Origin: an uncultured Pelagibacteraceae bacterium
GTDB lineage: Bacteria > Pseudomonadota > Alphaproteobacteria > Pelagibacterales > Pelagibacteraceae
Direction: 5' to 3'
Length of the DNA stretch: 64,000 nucleotides
Assembly (NCBI GenBank): GCA_902522115.1
Contig: CABYUV010000002.1
Location: 1 to 64,000 of the forward strand
Shown here: piece by piece, positions 24,741 through 33,508 of the stretch
Layout of the letters: every line of letters begins with the position of its first letter
Numbering within the stretch: position 1 is the stretch's first letter
The notes under the pieces: model-generated
Databases searched by the model: none
Told to the model about the DNA's origin: nothing
The model's input: the letters and a program-made list of their open reading frames with translations, nothing else
Position numbers and translations under genes: made by a program

Positions 24741-25119
24741 TATATTCTTTAATTTCTTTAATGCTTGATCCAGTGTGATTATTCATTTCTAGTTTAATTT
24801 TTGCTCTATCATCATTTAAAAAATGAACATCTCTTGATAATTTTATAAATTTTTCTCCAAAGTCCTTATTTTTTTCACAATCTCTTTTGTCGTCCTCTAT
24901 AACCCAAAGTTTGGCATTAATTTCTTTTAAATCCTCAAATAGTTTATCTAGTTTATCATCAGATTTCACATTTTTCTCCAACTGTTCTTTAAGAATCGAA
25001 TGTTCAGTCGATATAAATTTTAGTTTTTCAGGATCTTTAATTTTTTCTTTTTTAATTTCTAAGATTGAAATTTTGTCTAAAAGCTCACCTACAGATACTT
25101 CTACTATAATTTTATTCAT
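24730..25119 (-). CDS. DUF6165-like coiled-coil protein
   Basis: This 129-residue protein opens MNKIIVEVSVGELLDKISILEIKKEKI, the pattern I associate with DUF6165 proteins, and continues as long charged helices (very Lys/Glu/Asp rich) likely to form a coiled coil. It has no signal peptide or membrane helix. It is head-to-head with the GT9 glycosyltransferase (32 nt) and overlaps the dioxygenase 3' end. Members are often near polysaccharide or lipopolysaccharide genes, in keeping with the GT9 and kdsB neighbours, but the molecular role is unknown. Confidence 0.65.
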   Translation of the reverse strand: MNKIIVEVSVGELLDKISILEIKKEKIKDPEKLKFISTEHSILKEQLEKNVKSDDKLDKLFEDLKEINAKLWVIEDDKRDCEKNKDFGEKFIKLSRDVHFLNDDRAKIKLEMNNHTGSSIKEIKEYTSY

Positions 25120-25151
25120 TAAATTTTATACTATGTTAAATTGTTAAAAAT

Positions 25152-26090
25152 ATGTCTAATATTTTAATCATTAAACATGGATCTTTGGGTGATATAGCTC
25201 AAGCAAGTGGAGCAATTCAAGATATTTCTGAGAATCATAAAGAAGATGAAATTCATTTGCTTACAACTAAACCATATTTTGATTTATTTAAAAAAAATCC
25301 ACATATTTCTAATGTTATTTTAGATAAGCGATTATCAAGACTAAACCTAATTTATTTATATTCATTAATGAAAAATATAAAAAAATATAATTTTTCTAAA
25401 ATTTATGATCTTCAAAACTCAGGTAGAACAGCTTTTTATAAAAAAATTTTATTCCCAAAAGCATCAAAGGATACTTGGTCATCTACGGAAACCACTTTAC
25501 CAGATGGAACTACAAAACAAGATTTTGATAAAGATACTGTTTTGTCTAGATTTGATCATCAATTAAAAAGCTCGGGTATAAGCACAAATCATACATTGAG
25601 CCCTGATTTTTCATGGAGCACAACAGACATATCTCAAATAAAAAATTACCATCAATTAGATAAATATATTCTTCTTTTTCCTTTCTGCTCTCCTCATTTA
25701 ACTTCAAAGAAATGGCCTTATTATAATGAGTTAATTACTATGATTAATGAAAAGTCAGATAACAAATTTAAAGTAGTTATTGCACCTGGACCGAGTGAAA
25801 TTAAAGAAGCATCAAATATTAACGCACTTTGCGTTTTAGATAATGGTAAAGCTTTAGATATCTCTCAGCTAGCTGCATTGATTAAAGATAGTTCGTTCGT
25901 AGTTGCAAACGATACTGGACCAGCACATATGACAGCTCACTTGGGATCAAAAGGAATTGCTTTATTTGGATCTCATACAACTCCATTTAAAGTAAGTATT
26001 GAAAGAGAAAATTTTAAAGCAATTCAAGTAGAAGATTTGTCAAAACTTTCACCAGAAAAAGTATATGAAAGGTTGAAATCAATCCAATAA
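25152..26090 (+). CDS. Glycosyltransferase family 9 (heptosyltransferase-like)
   Basis: This 312-residue GT-B enzyme opens ILIIKHGSLGDIAQASGAI, typical of family 9 ADP-heptose transferases. It has a central LFPFCSPHLTSKKWP (nucleotide-sugar domain start) and the diagnostic VVANDTGPAHMTAHLGSKGIALFG near residues 250-275. It would add a heptose or related sugar to the lipid A-core region at the cytoplasmic face. Its partner kdsB lies 26 nt downstream, so the pair supplies and builds the inner core. The exact sugar donor is not certain. Confidence 0.82.
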   Translation: MSNILIIKHGSLGDIAQASGAIQDISENHKEDEIHLLTTKPYFDLFKKNPHISNVILDKRLSRLNLIYLYSLMKNIKKYNFSKIYDLQNSGRTAFYKKILFPKASKDTWSSTETTLPDGTTKQDFDKDTVLSRFDHQLKSSGISTNHTLSPDFSWSTTDISQIKNYHQLDKYILLFPFCSPHLTSKKWPYYNELITMINEKSDNKFKVVIAPGPSEIKEASNINALCVLDNGKALDISQLAALIKDSSFVVANDTGPAHMTAHLGSKGIALFGSHTTPFKVSIERENFKAIQVEDLSKLSPEKVYERLKSIQ

Positions 26091-26116
26091 TAAAATACTC
26101 ATTTATTAAATTTTAT

Positions 26117-26848
26117 ATGAAATATGTTGTAGTTATACCAGCTAGGTATAAGTCAAAAAGATTACCAGGAAAGCCTTTAGCAAATATTGGAGGATTACCA
26201 ATGATTGTTAGGACTTATAATCAATGTGCAAAAGTTGTAAACAAAGACAAAATTCTTGTAGCTACAGATAGTTTCAAAATTAAAAATGTGTGTAATAAGT
26301 ATAATATAAAAACTATTATTACTTCAAATAAATGTTTAACAGGAACTGATAGAGTTGCTGAAGTAGCAAAAAAAATTAAATGTAATTTCTATATAAATGT
26401 GCAAGGAGATGAACCATTTTTTAATCCAAATGATTTAAAAATGTTAATCAAAGAAGCTAAAAAAAAACCAAAAGAAGTAATAAATGGTTACACAGAAATC
26501 AAAGAAAAAAAATTATTTTTTAGTTCTTCAATACCAAAAGTAGTTTTTGATAAAAAAGGTTATCTTTTATACATGTCAAGAGGCCCTATACCTTCAAATA
26601 AAGCACTAGAATTTAAAAAAGCTTGGAGACAAGTTTGTGCATATTCTTTTCCAAGAGATGCATTGTTTGATTTTAATAAGACCAAAAATAAAACAAATAT
26701 TGAGTCTTTAGAGGATATTGAAATTCTAAGATTTTTAGAAAAGGGCTATAAAGTTAAAATGATTAAAATGTCAAATAAATCATTAGCTGTAGACAATAAT
26801 GAGGATTTAGAAAAAGCTAAAATTTATTTAAAATTTAAAAAACTTTAA
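26117..26848 (+). CDS. kdsB: 3-deoxy-manno-octulosonate cytidylyltransferase
   Basis: This 243-residue KdsB has the nucleotidyltransferase signature VVIPARYKSKRLPGKPLANI, GTDRVAE (about 78-84), FYINVQGDEPF with the metal-binding Asp, and a late SLAVDNNEDLEKA. It activates Kdo with CTP to CMP-Kdo, the donor for lipopolysaccharide inner core. It runs with the GT9 gene upstream. It ends in a TTAA that also serves as the stop of the convergent AbrB-family gene (4-nt overlap), leaving no space for a terminator. Confidence 0.93.
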   Translation: MKYVVVIPARYKSKRLPGKPLANIGGLPMIVRTYNQCAKVVNKDKILVATDSFKIKNVCNKYNIKTIITSNKCLTGTDRVAEVAKKIKCNFYINVQGDEPFFNPNDLKMLIKEAKKKPKEVINGYTEIKEKKLFFSSSIPKVVFDKKGYLLYMSRGPIPSNKALEFKKAWRQVCAYSFPRDALFDFNKTKNKTNIESLEDIEILRFLEKGYKVKMIKMSNKSLAVDNNEDLEKAKIYLKFKKL

Positions 26849-27921
26849 TTTTTATAATTTAAAATTTTCAAAACTACAGGAATTGTAATGAGAATAAAAA
26901 GTAATCTGATTATATGATGAAATGCTACAAACTCCGGATCTAAATCAAACGCGATTGCAATAACTGCTACTTCATAAATTCCACCAGGACTGAAAGATAG
27001 TATTAAGGTTAAAATATTTGTATCGACAAATAATGTTGCAACATAAGATGCAAATAACCCTAAGATAATCAAAACAGTTGTAGCTACAATACTATGAAGA
27101 GAATTATTAGCTATCTCTTTAACAGTTTTTTCAGCAAACCTACAACCAACTGAGGAACCAAGAATTAGTAGACAAAAATTTACTGTTTCATCTGGCAATT
27201 TATATGAGGCTATATCTGTAATTTGTAACAAACCACTAGCAAATAATGTTCCAGATAGTAAAGCTGCAGGAATTCTAATTTTATCAAAAATAAAAATAAA
27301 AAACAAAGACGCAATAATAAGTAAAATTAAATTTAAATGATTTTGAGCTATATAGTTAAAGTCATTATTTAATAAAATATTATTATCCGAATTATTGACT
27401 ATAATAAATGGAATGACAGTTATTATGATGATTAATCTAATTAAGTGTGAGGTTGCGACTTGAGATAGATCTGTTTTTTCATTTTCAGCTAAAATCATCA
27501 AAGGACCCAATGCACCAGGAGCTGCTGAAAATATCGAGGCTTTTTTTCCATAATTCGCAAATTTTTGAAGGTACTTAGCAACTATTAAAATACAAATAAT
27601 TATATAAATTAGCATAATTAGAGATGTCCAAATCCAATTAATCATTTGGTCAAATAGATTTTGATCTATGTAATTTCCAATATGCAAACCTAAAATTATT
27701 AAAATAAAGCTTAGCACAATTTTAGGCATCATGATTTTTAAACCTGATAAAGCAGCAATTGACGTGATAATCATAGGTCCTAAAAACCACGCTATAGGAA
27801 TATTTAAATATTCAGCAATAATTGCACCAGGAAAAGAAATTATTAAAACAGAAATAAATTTAATTGTTAATATTTGAGATAAATTATTTTTAAAATTTTT
27901 GATTAATAAATTCATTTTCAT
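26845..27921 (-). CDS. AbrB-family integral membrane protein
   Basis: This 358-residue protein has about ten membrane helices in two similar halves. The repeat marks are AWFLGPMIITSIAALSGL early and AALLSGTLFASGLLQITD in the middle, plus FSAAPGALGPLMILAE and its mirror SFSPGGIYEVAVIAIAF, all typical of the AbrB family (PF05145, once called ammonia monooxygenase regulators). These are thought to be transporters, and their substrates are unknown. It is divergent from the tctC binding-protein gene (74 nt) and so may share its control. Confidence 0.8.
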   Translation of the reverse strand: MKMNLLIKNFKNNLSQILTIKFISVLIISFPGAIIAEYLNIPIAWFLGPMIITSIAALSGLKIMMPKIVLSFILIILGLHIGNYIDQNLFDQMINWIWTSLIMLIYIIICILIVAKYLQKFANYGKKASIFSAAPGALGPLMILAENEKTDLSQVATSHLIRLIIIITVIPFIIVNNSDNNILLNNDFNYIAQNHLNLILLIIASLFFIFIFDKIRIPAALLSGTLFASGLLQITDIASYKLPDETVNFCLLILGSSVGCRFAEKTVKEIANNSLHSIVATTVLIILGLFASYVATLFVDTNILTLILSFSPGGIYEVAVIAIAFDLDPEFVAFHHIIRLLFILITIPVVLKILNYKN

Positions 27922-27995
27922 TTATCTATGTGATTGACTCTAATTTATATTAACTATTTAATACAAATTTAAAAATAAACAATAAGAGAGGTATA

Positions 27996-28976
27996 ATGAG
28001 TAATATTAAAAAATTATTTTCAGTACTATTCTCAGCAATCCTATTATTCTCAGCAACAACAACAAGCTCAGTAGCAATTGATAAATTGCACTTTGTAATC
28101 GGTGGTGGTGCTGGTGGTGGTTGGGATGGAACTGCTAGAGGTACTGGAGAAGCTTTAACAAAAGCTGGTATGTTAAAAAGTGCATCATTTGAAAATATGT
28201 CAGGTGGTGGAGGCGGTAAAGCACTTGCATACATGATTAATACTAAACCTGCTAATACAGTTTTAGTTCAATCTACACCGTTAGTACTAAGGTCAATTAC
28301 TAGACACAAAGGTTATGTAAAAGGTAATGGGACTTTATCTTATAAAGATGTTGTGCCGATTGCAGGTGTAATTGGTGATTACGGCGCTATTGCAGTTGCT
28401 AAAAGCTCATCTTTTAAAAATTTTCAAGATGTAGTTGATGCATATAAAAAAGATCCTAACTCAGTTAAAATGGCTGGTGGATCAGTAAGAGGAAGTATGG
28501 ATCATTTAATTGGTGCTTTAGCTTTCCAAGCTGCAGGTGCAGATCCAAATGCTGTTCAATATATTCCTTATGATGCTGGTGGAAAAGCTTTAGCTGGACT
28601 TTTATCTGGAGAAACTCAAATCATTTCAACTGGTTTAGGTGAATTGATGGGAGCAAGAGACCAAGTAAGAATTATTGGTATTACTGCTCCTTCAAGAGTT
28701 TCTGATGCACCAGATGCACCAACACTTAAAGAACAAGGCTATGATGTACAATTCGTTAACTGGAGAGGTTTCTTTGGTCCTCCAGGCATGAGCAATGCTG
28801 ATAAATCAGCTATTGCAAAAATGCTTGGCGATGTACAAAAAACTCCTGAATGGGAAACAGTAAGAGCAAGAAATGCTTGGGTTAATATTTATAATCCAGA
28901 AGGTAAGTTTGTTTCTTTCTTAGAAAAACAAACTGAAGAAATGACAGCTCTTATGAAAAAACTAGGAGTGATATAA
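27996..28976 (+). CDS. tctC: Tripartite tricarboxylate transporter binding protein (TctC/Bug family)
   Basis: The 326-residue TctC/Bug-type protein has a signal peptide (about 1-26, cleavage near SVA). The family's FVIGGGAGGGWDGTARGTGEAL and SGGGGGKALAYM motifs are present with more Gly than usual, then VKMAGGSVRGSMDHL, YIPYDAGGKALAGLLSGE and WRGFFGPPGM. It binds a carboxylated small molecule in the periplasm. A good ribosome site (AGAGAGG) precedes the ATG. tctB and tctA follow after a terminator-like hairpin. The substrate is not readable. Confidence 0.9.
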   Translation: MSNIKKLFSVLFSAILLFSATTTSSVAIDKLHFVIGGGAGGGWDGTARGTGEALTKAGMLKSASFENMSGGGGGKALAYMINTKPANTVLVQSTPLVLRSITRHKGYVKGNGTLSYKDVVPIAGVIGDYGAIAVAKSSSFKNFQDVVDAYKKDPNSVKMAGGSVRGSMDHLIGALAFQAAGADPNAVQYIPYDAGGKALAGLLSGETQIISTGLGELMGARDQVRIIGITAPSRVSDAPDAPTLKEQGYDVQFVNWRGFFGPPGMSNADKSAIAKMLGDVQKTPEWETVRARNAWVNIYNPEGKFVSFLEKQTEEMTALMKKLGVI

Positions 28977-28996
28977 TCCTTAGGGTTATTTAAATT

Positions 28997-29044
28997 AGAG
29001 CAGTGAATATAAATACTACCAAAATTATATCACTGCTCTTTTTT
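28997..29044 (+). terminator. Intrinsic terminator/attenuator overlapping the tctB start
   Basis: AGAGCAGTG (28997-29005) pairs with CACTGCTCT (29031-29039), the stem extends partly through AT pairs inside, and T7 follows at 29038-29044. This is a classic intrinsic terminator on the plus strand, 20 nt after the tctC stop. The GTG start of tctB (29003) is the last part of the 5' arm, so hairpin formation and tctB translation should exclude each other. Confidence 0.78.
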
Positions 29045-29473
29045 ATATTTTCAGCATTTTATTTATATACTGCTTACCAAATTCAAGTTTTTGCATTTGA
29101 CGAAAATGCACCATTTAATGCTCGATCATTTCCAATTTATTTAGGTTATGCAGGATTATTTTTTTCTGGATTAAAACTTATTTTACCAGACCCAAATACT
29201 ATTAAAGTTGATCACAAAAATTTAGAATATAAAAAAACAGGTATACTTATACTTATTGCTATTATTTATGGAGCAACAATTTTAAAAGTTGGTTATTTTT
29301 TAACTACTTCATTATTTTTATTTGCTTCATATTATTTTTTAGGAGAACGAAGGTGGATTTTAATGTTTTTATTATCCTTTCCATTTGTTGCTGCCTTTAT
29401 GTATTTGCTTCATGGTATTCTTGATATTTATTTAAGAGATCCATTCTTACAATCAATCGGAGTTATGGGATGA
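29003..29473 (+). CDS. tctB: Tripartite tricarboxylate transporter small membrane subunit
   Basis: This 156-residue TctB-like protein has four membrane helices (about 8-26, 47-62, 75-95 and 115-140). The acidic loop FAFDENAPFNARSFPIYLG follows helix 1, as is usual in the family. I accept the GTG at 29003 because the frame is closed by a stop just upstream (28991) and there is no ATG before helix 1; ATT at 28994 is the only other option. The start lies inside a terminator stem. The stop overlaps tctA by 4 nt (ATGA). Confidence 0.82.
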   Translation: MNINTTKIISLLFFIFSAFYLYTAYQIQVFAFDENAPFNARSFPIYLGYAGLFFSGLKLILPDPNTIKVDHKNLEYKKTGILILIAIIYGATILKVGYFLTTSLFLFASYYFLGERRWILMFLLSFPFVAAFMYLLHGILDIYLRDPFLQSIGVMG

Positions 29474-30969
29474 TTGAGGGTATATTAATTGGATTAACAA
29501 CAGCACTTACTTTCCAGAATGTATTAATGGTTATGGTTGGTTGTTTTTTTGGAACAATCATTGGAATGCTCCCTGGGCTTGGTCCGATGACTGCTATCGC
29601 ATTAATGATACCAATCACTTATGGTTTCGATCCTGCTACAGGATTGATTTTGATGGCTGGTGTTTATTATGGCGCAGTATTTGGTGGTTCTACTTCTTCT
29701 ATATTATTAAATGCACCTGGTGTTCCTGGAACTGTTGCAACTTCTTTCGATGGTTATCCTATGGCACAACAAGGTAAAGCAGGAAAAGCATTAGCTATTG
29801 CTGCTTGGAGTTCGTTTGCAGGTGGGACATTATCTGCAATTTATTTATTATTTATGGCACCAAGTTTATCAAAAGTAAGTTTATCTTTTAGATCACCAGA
29901 TTATTTTGCGTTAATGATTTTAGGTTTAACAGCAATTGCTGCTTTTTCATCTAAAGGACAATTTTTAAAAGCAATGATGATGGTAGTACTTGGCTTGATG
30001 CTAGCATCAGTTGGTCAAGATAGTTTGTCTGATATTACAAGATTTACATTTGATAATATGAACTTAACTGATGGAATTAGTTTTGTACTTGTCGTGATGG
30101 CAACATTTGCAATGAGTGAAGCTTTAACAATTATTTTAAAAAGAAATGATCCAACAAGTGCTGCTAAACAAGTTTCATTAACTGAATTAGGTTCTATTAA
30201 AATTAATAGAGAAGAGCGAACAAAGATGTATAAAACAATACCAAGATCATCAGTAATTGGATTTTTGATTGGAGTACTGCCAGGTGCAGGTGCAACAATT
30301 GCATCATTTTTAGCTTACGGAATGGAACGAAACGTAGTTAGCGATCAGGAGAAAGAAAAGTTTGGTAAAGGAAGTGTAAATGGTTTATCTGCACCAGAAA
30401 CTGCAAATAATGCAGCTTGTTCAGGTTCATTTGTTCCAATGCTAACTTTAGGTATACCTGGTAGCGGTACTACTGCTGTAATGTTAGGTGCGCTTCTAGG
30501 TTTTGGTGTTCAACCTGGACCAAGACTTTATATGACTAATCCAGAAATTTTTTGGTCAATAATCATGTCTATGTATATTGGAATGGTGATTTTACTTATA
30601 TTAAACTTACCACTTATACCCTATATTGCTAGAATTCTTGCGGTTCCTAAAAATTATTTAATTCCTTTAATTTTGTTTTTCTCTGTCACTGGGATTTACG
30701 TTATGTCATTTAATAACTTTGATATTTATTTGATGATTGGAATTGCTGTAGTGGCGACCTTTTTAAGATTGTATGATTTCCCAATGCCACCTTTGATATT
30801 AGCTTTTGTACTAGGCGGACTAATGGAAGAAAATCTTAGAAGATCTTTATTATTAAGTAACGGTTCTTGGGAATTTTTATGGGACAGAACTTTAACAGCA
30901 AGTATTTTAGCTACCACAATATTAATTGTAATTTGGCATATTTACAAAACTTTTACGAAGAAAAATTAA
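29470..30969 (+). CDS. tctA: Tripartite tricarboxylate transporter large membrane subunit
   Basis: This 499-residue TctA has about 11-12 membrane helices. The family signatures are GTIIGMLPGLGPMTAIALMIP (about 28-48, given in parts), YYGAVFGGSTSSILLNAPG, and the second-half mirror IGVLPGAGATIASFLAYGMER with PETANNAACSGSFVPMLTLGIPGSGTTA. It forms the channel for proton- or sodium-driven uptake with TctB and the TctC binding protein. It is translationally coupled to tctB. The last TAA shares TTAA with the convergent EamA gene. Confidence 0.94.
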   Translation: MIEGILIGLTTALTFQNVLMVMVGCFFGTIIGMLPGLGPMTAIALMIPITYGFDPATGLILMAGVYYGAVFGGSTSSILLNAPGVPGTVATSFDGYPMAQQGKAGKALAIAAWSSFAGGTLSAIYLLFMAPSLSKVSLSFRSPDYFALMILGLTAIAAFSSKGQFLKAMMMVVLGLMLASVGQDSLSDITRFTFDNMNLTDGISFVLVVMATFAMSEALTIILKRNDPTSAAKQVSLTELGSIKINREERTKMYKTIPRSSVIGFLIGVLPGAGATIASFLAYGMERNVVSDQEKEKFGKGSVNGLSAPETANNAACSGSFVPMLTLGIPGSGTTAVMLGALLGFGVQPGPRLYMTNPEIFWSIIMSMYIGMVILLILNLPLIPYIARILAVPKNYLIPLILFFSVTGIYVMSFNNFDIYLMIGIAVVATFLRLYDFPMPPLILAFVLGGLMEENLRRSLLLSNGSWEFLWDRTLTASILATTILIVIWHIYKTFTKKN

Positions 30970-31856
30970 TTTTTAATATCTATACTTTTCCTAATTATCT
31001 CTTTTTCTAATTTCATTTCTCTATATGAAATAATTAAAACACCTAAAAAAATTATACTTGCACCAATCCATGTAAACAGATCAGGTGTTTCATTAAAGAC
31101 ATAGAATCCTATCAAAGATGCAAATACGAGACTTAGAAAGGAATAGGGTTGAGTCACGCTAACATCTACTAATTTGTAAGCGTGATTAATGCAAAGATGT
31201 AACAATGTACCAAATAAACCTCCAAAAAATAAATAAATCAAAGTGTGTAAACCAGGCGTTTGCCAATGAAATAATGCAATAATGAAACTAAAAATTGTCA
31301 TATACGTGTATCCATAAGATAAAATTGTGATTGAACTATCATCTTTTGCGATACTTTTTGTAATTATAATAACTACTGACCACATAAAAGAGGAGGCAAG
31401 TGCCATATAAACTCCAAGAGATATATCAATTATTCCTGGTCTTAAAATTATCAGCATACCAATAAATCCTAAAACTAGGGCAAAACTTCTGTATAAGTAA
31501 ATTTTTTCTCCAAGAAATAAAACAGCTAATATTGTTACTAAGAAAGGTACTACAAAAGAAATTGCTGTAGCTTTTTCAATCGGCATCATTACTAAAGCTG
31601 AGAAATATAAAAGCATAGAAGGTAAGTTTAAAAAAGCTCTAGCAAAATGTTTTTTATGATGAATTGTTTTAAATACTGTAAATTTGGATTTTAATATGTA
31701 AGGCAAAATAATTAGAAATCCGAACAAAAATCTAAAAAATCCCGCAACGTAAACGTTAACTTCTTCTTGAGCTAATTTTAAAAATGTAAGCATCAATGTT
31801 CCAAATAGTACTGAGGAAATAATTAAAAAAATTGCTAATTTGTTATTTGGTATCAA
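30966..31856 (-). CDS. EamA/DMT-superfamily transporter
   Basis: This 296-residue inner-membrane protein has ten predicted helices in two EamA repeats, beginning LAIFLIISSVLFGTLMLTFLKLA and AGFFRFLFGFLIILPYIL. ALVLGFIGMLIILRPG closes the first half, and GTLLHLCINHAYKLVDVSVTQPYSFLSLVFASLIGFYVF is in the second. DMT proteins export or import small metabolites, and nothing here fixes the cargo. It overlaps the GT4 gene by 4 nt (ATGA) on the minus strand, giving a run of thioredoxin-like, GT4, EamA in transcription order, and overlaps tctA's stop. Confidence 0.85.
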   Translation of the reverse strand: MIPNNKLAIFLIISSVLFGTLMLTFLKLAQEEVNVYVAGFFRFLFGFLIILPYILKSKFTVFKTIHHKKHFARAFLNLPSMLLYFSALVMMPIEKATAISFVVPFLVTILAVLFLGEKIYLYRSFALVLGFIGMLIILRPGIIDISLGVYMALASSFMWSVVIIITKSIAKDDSSITILSYGYTYMTIFSFIIALFHWQTPGLHTLIYLFFGGLFGTLLHLCINHAYKLVDVSVTQPYSFLSLVFASLIGFYVFNETPDLFTWIGASIIFLGVLIISYREMKLEKEIIRKSIDIKN

Positions 31857-32935
31857 TTTAATATTTTCTTGTATTCTTCAATTATTCTTGACCATTGAAA
31901 TTTATTGACGAATTCCTTTGCATTTTTCCCAAAATCTAAATATTTTTTATTCTCTAACATTGAACCAATTGAAGAATAAATGTCATCAAGATTGTTACCA
32001 TCGCATATTAAACCAGTTTTTTCATGATCAATAGCATCTGCAGCCCCACCATCTTTCCCACCAATTGATGGTATACCGTATTGAGCTGCCTCAACATATG
32101 CAATTCCAAAACCTTCAACAGATTTTTTATGAATTATGGATGGCATCACAAAAATATTTGATTTTGCAACAAGTGCATTTTTCAAATCATTACTAATATT
32201 CTTAAAAAACATAACTTGTGCTTCGAGATCGAGTTCTTTTACCAGTTTCTTAATATTTTCTTCTTCTTCTCCATATCCGATACAAATATAAACAATATCA
32301 GGATAAACTTGTTTCAAATTTCTCAAAGCCATAACTATTTTTTCGTGATTTTTACGCTTATCAAATCTTGAAACTGTAACTAGTCTAGGATTTTTTACTT
32401 TAAGTATACTTTCAACTTTATCTAATGTTTTTTTGTTTAATTCTTTCACTGGGTCAACACCTGGGTTTATTACAATTACTTTATTTCTATTTACACCGAG
32501 TTCTATAGCTAGATTTTTTGTAAACTGAGAATTTGCTATAACCTTCTCAACATTATTTAAAACACGGACCACTCTTTTATTTTGATTAGAATCTTTGGGA
32601 TAGTTAATTTCTTTACTATGAATTAAACAATATTTTTTCTTAGAAGATTTAATAAGCTCTAAACTTTTCCAATGATCAGCAATAATGCCATCTATTTTGT
32701 TTTCTTTAATAAATTCATTGATTAATTGTGCCTTTCTATATTTTCTAAGTAATTTTATTCCACCAACTCTCTCGATAGTAAATGAGGCTTGTTCATCAAA
32801 ATTTTCATGACCCTCTATATGATCTGCGAAAACTTTTATCATAAAGTTTTTTGATAGCTCTCTTGATAAACCCCACATTAAATTTTGCATACCACCAACT
32901 TCAGGTGGGAATGATCTAGTTACAATTAGATACAT
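31853..32935 (-). CDS. Glycosyltransferase family 4
   Basis: This 360-residue GT-B enzyme has an acceptor-domain start IVTRSFPPEVGGMQNLMWGLSREL, the linker PGVDPVKELNK, and the donor-domain VTVSRFDKRKNHEKIVMAL. The family's E-x7-E region is FVMPSIIHKKSVEGFGIAYVEAAQYGIPSIGG. It likely adds a sugar to an envelope glycan or glycolipid. It lies between a thioredoxin-like gene (sharing one base) and an EamA transporter gene (4-nt overlap), so all three form one transcript. Acceptor and sugar are unknown. Confidence 0.85.
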   Translation of the reverse strand: MYLIVTRSFPPEVGGMQNLMWGLSRELSKNFMIKVFADHIEGHENFDEQASFTIERVGGIKLLRKYRKAQLINEFIKENKIDGIIADHWKSLELIKSSKKKYCLIHSKEINYPKDSNQNKRVVRVLNNVEKVIANSQFTKNLAIELGVNRNKVIVINPGVDPVKELNKKTLDKVESILKVKNPRLVTVSRFDKRKNHEKIVMALRNLKQVYPDIVYICIGYGEEEENIKKLVKELDLEAQVMFFKNISNDLKNALVAKSNIFVMPSIIHKKSVEGFGIAYVEAAQYGIPSIGGKDGGAADAIDHEKTGLICDGNNLDDIYSSIGSMLENKKYLDFGKNAKEFVNKFQWSRIIEEYKKILN

Positions 32936-33489
32936 TAATCATATTTCCATTTAATACCACAGCCTGCACTAGGTATTTGATTCTCAGGACCTTTTCCGGT
33001 TTGAGCTATTTGTTTCATAGCTGTTAGTAGATCACTTTCTCCATCTTTAACTGGAATAAACTTTTTAAGTTCTCTCAATCTTCCTCTATACTGAAGTTCT
33101 AAATCTTTATTATAGCCAAAGAAATCTGGGGTACACACAGCGTCATATGCTTTAGCAATTTCTTGAGTTTCATCATGCAGGTAAGGAAAATTAAAATGTT
33201 TTTTATTTGAAAATTTGATCATATTTTCAAATGAGTCTTCTGGGTAATTCACAGAATCGTTTGAGCATATAGCAACAGTGTTGATACCAATTTTTTTCAA
33301 TTCACTACAATCCTCAACTAATTCTTTTGTAATAGCTTTTACATATGGGCAATGATTACAAATGAACATTATTAAAGTTCCATTTTCACCTTTGATATCA
33401 TTTAAGGACAGAATTTTATTATCAGTAGATTTTAATTCAAATGGAATAGCTTTTTGACCAAAATCACATATTGGAGTTTGTATAGGCAT
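32935..33489 (-). CDS. Thioredoxin-fold peroxiredoxin-like protein
   Basis: This 184-residue AhpC/TSA-type thioredoxin-fold protein has no signal peptide. The redox motif is CNHCP (Cys44, Cys47) in MFICNHCPYVKAITKEL, followed by VAICSNDSVNYPEDS and a cis-Pro-like CTPDFFGYNKDLELQYRGR. This layout is common in cytosolic thioredoxin-family proteins of unknown partner. It starts only 19 nt from the divergent gamma carbonic anhydrase gene, and its stop shares one base with the GT4 start, so it heads that operon. Confidence 0.82.
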   Translation of the reverse strand: MPIQTPICDFGQKAIPFELKSTDNKILSLNDIKGENGTLIMFICNHCPYVKAITKELVEDCSELKKIGINTVAICSNDSVNYPEDSFENMIKFSNKKHFNFPYLHDETQEIAKAYDAVCTPDFFGYNKDLELQYRGRLRELKKFIPVKDGESDLLTAMKQIAQTGKGPENQIPSAGCGIKWKYD

Positions 33490-33508
33490 AATGTAAAATA
33501 TATAGATT

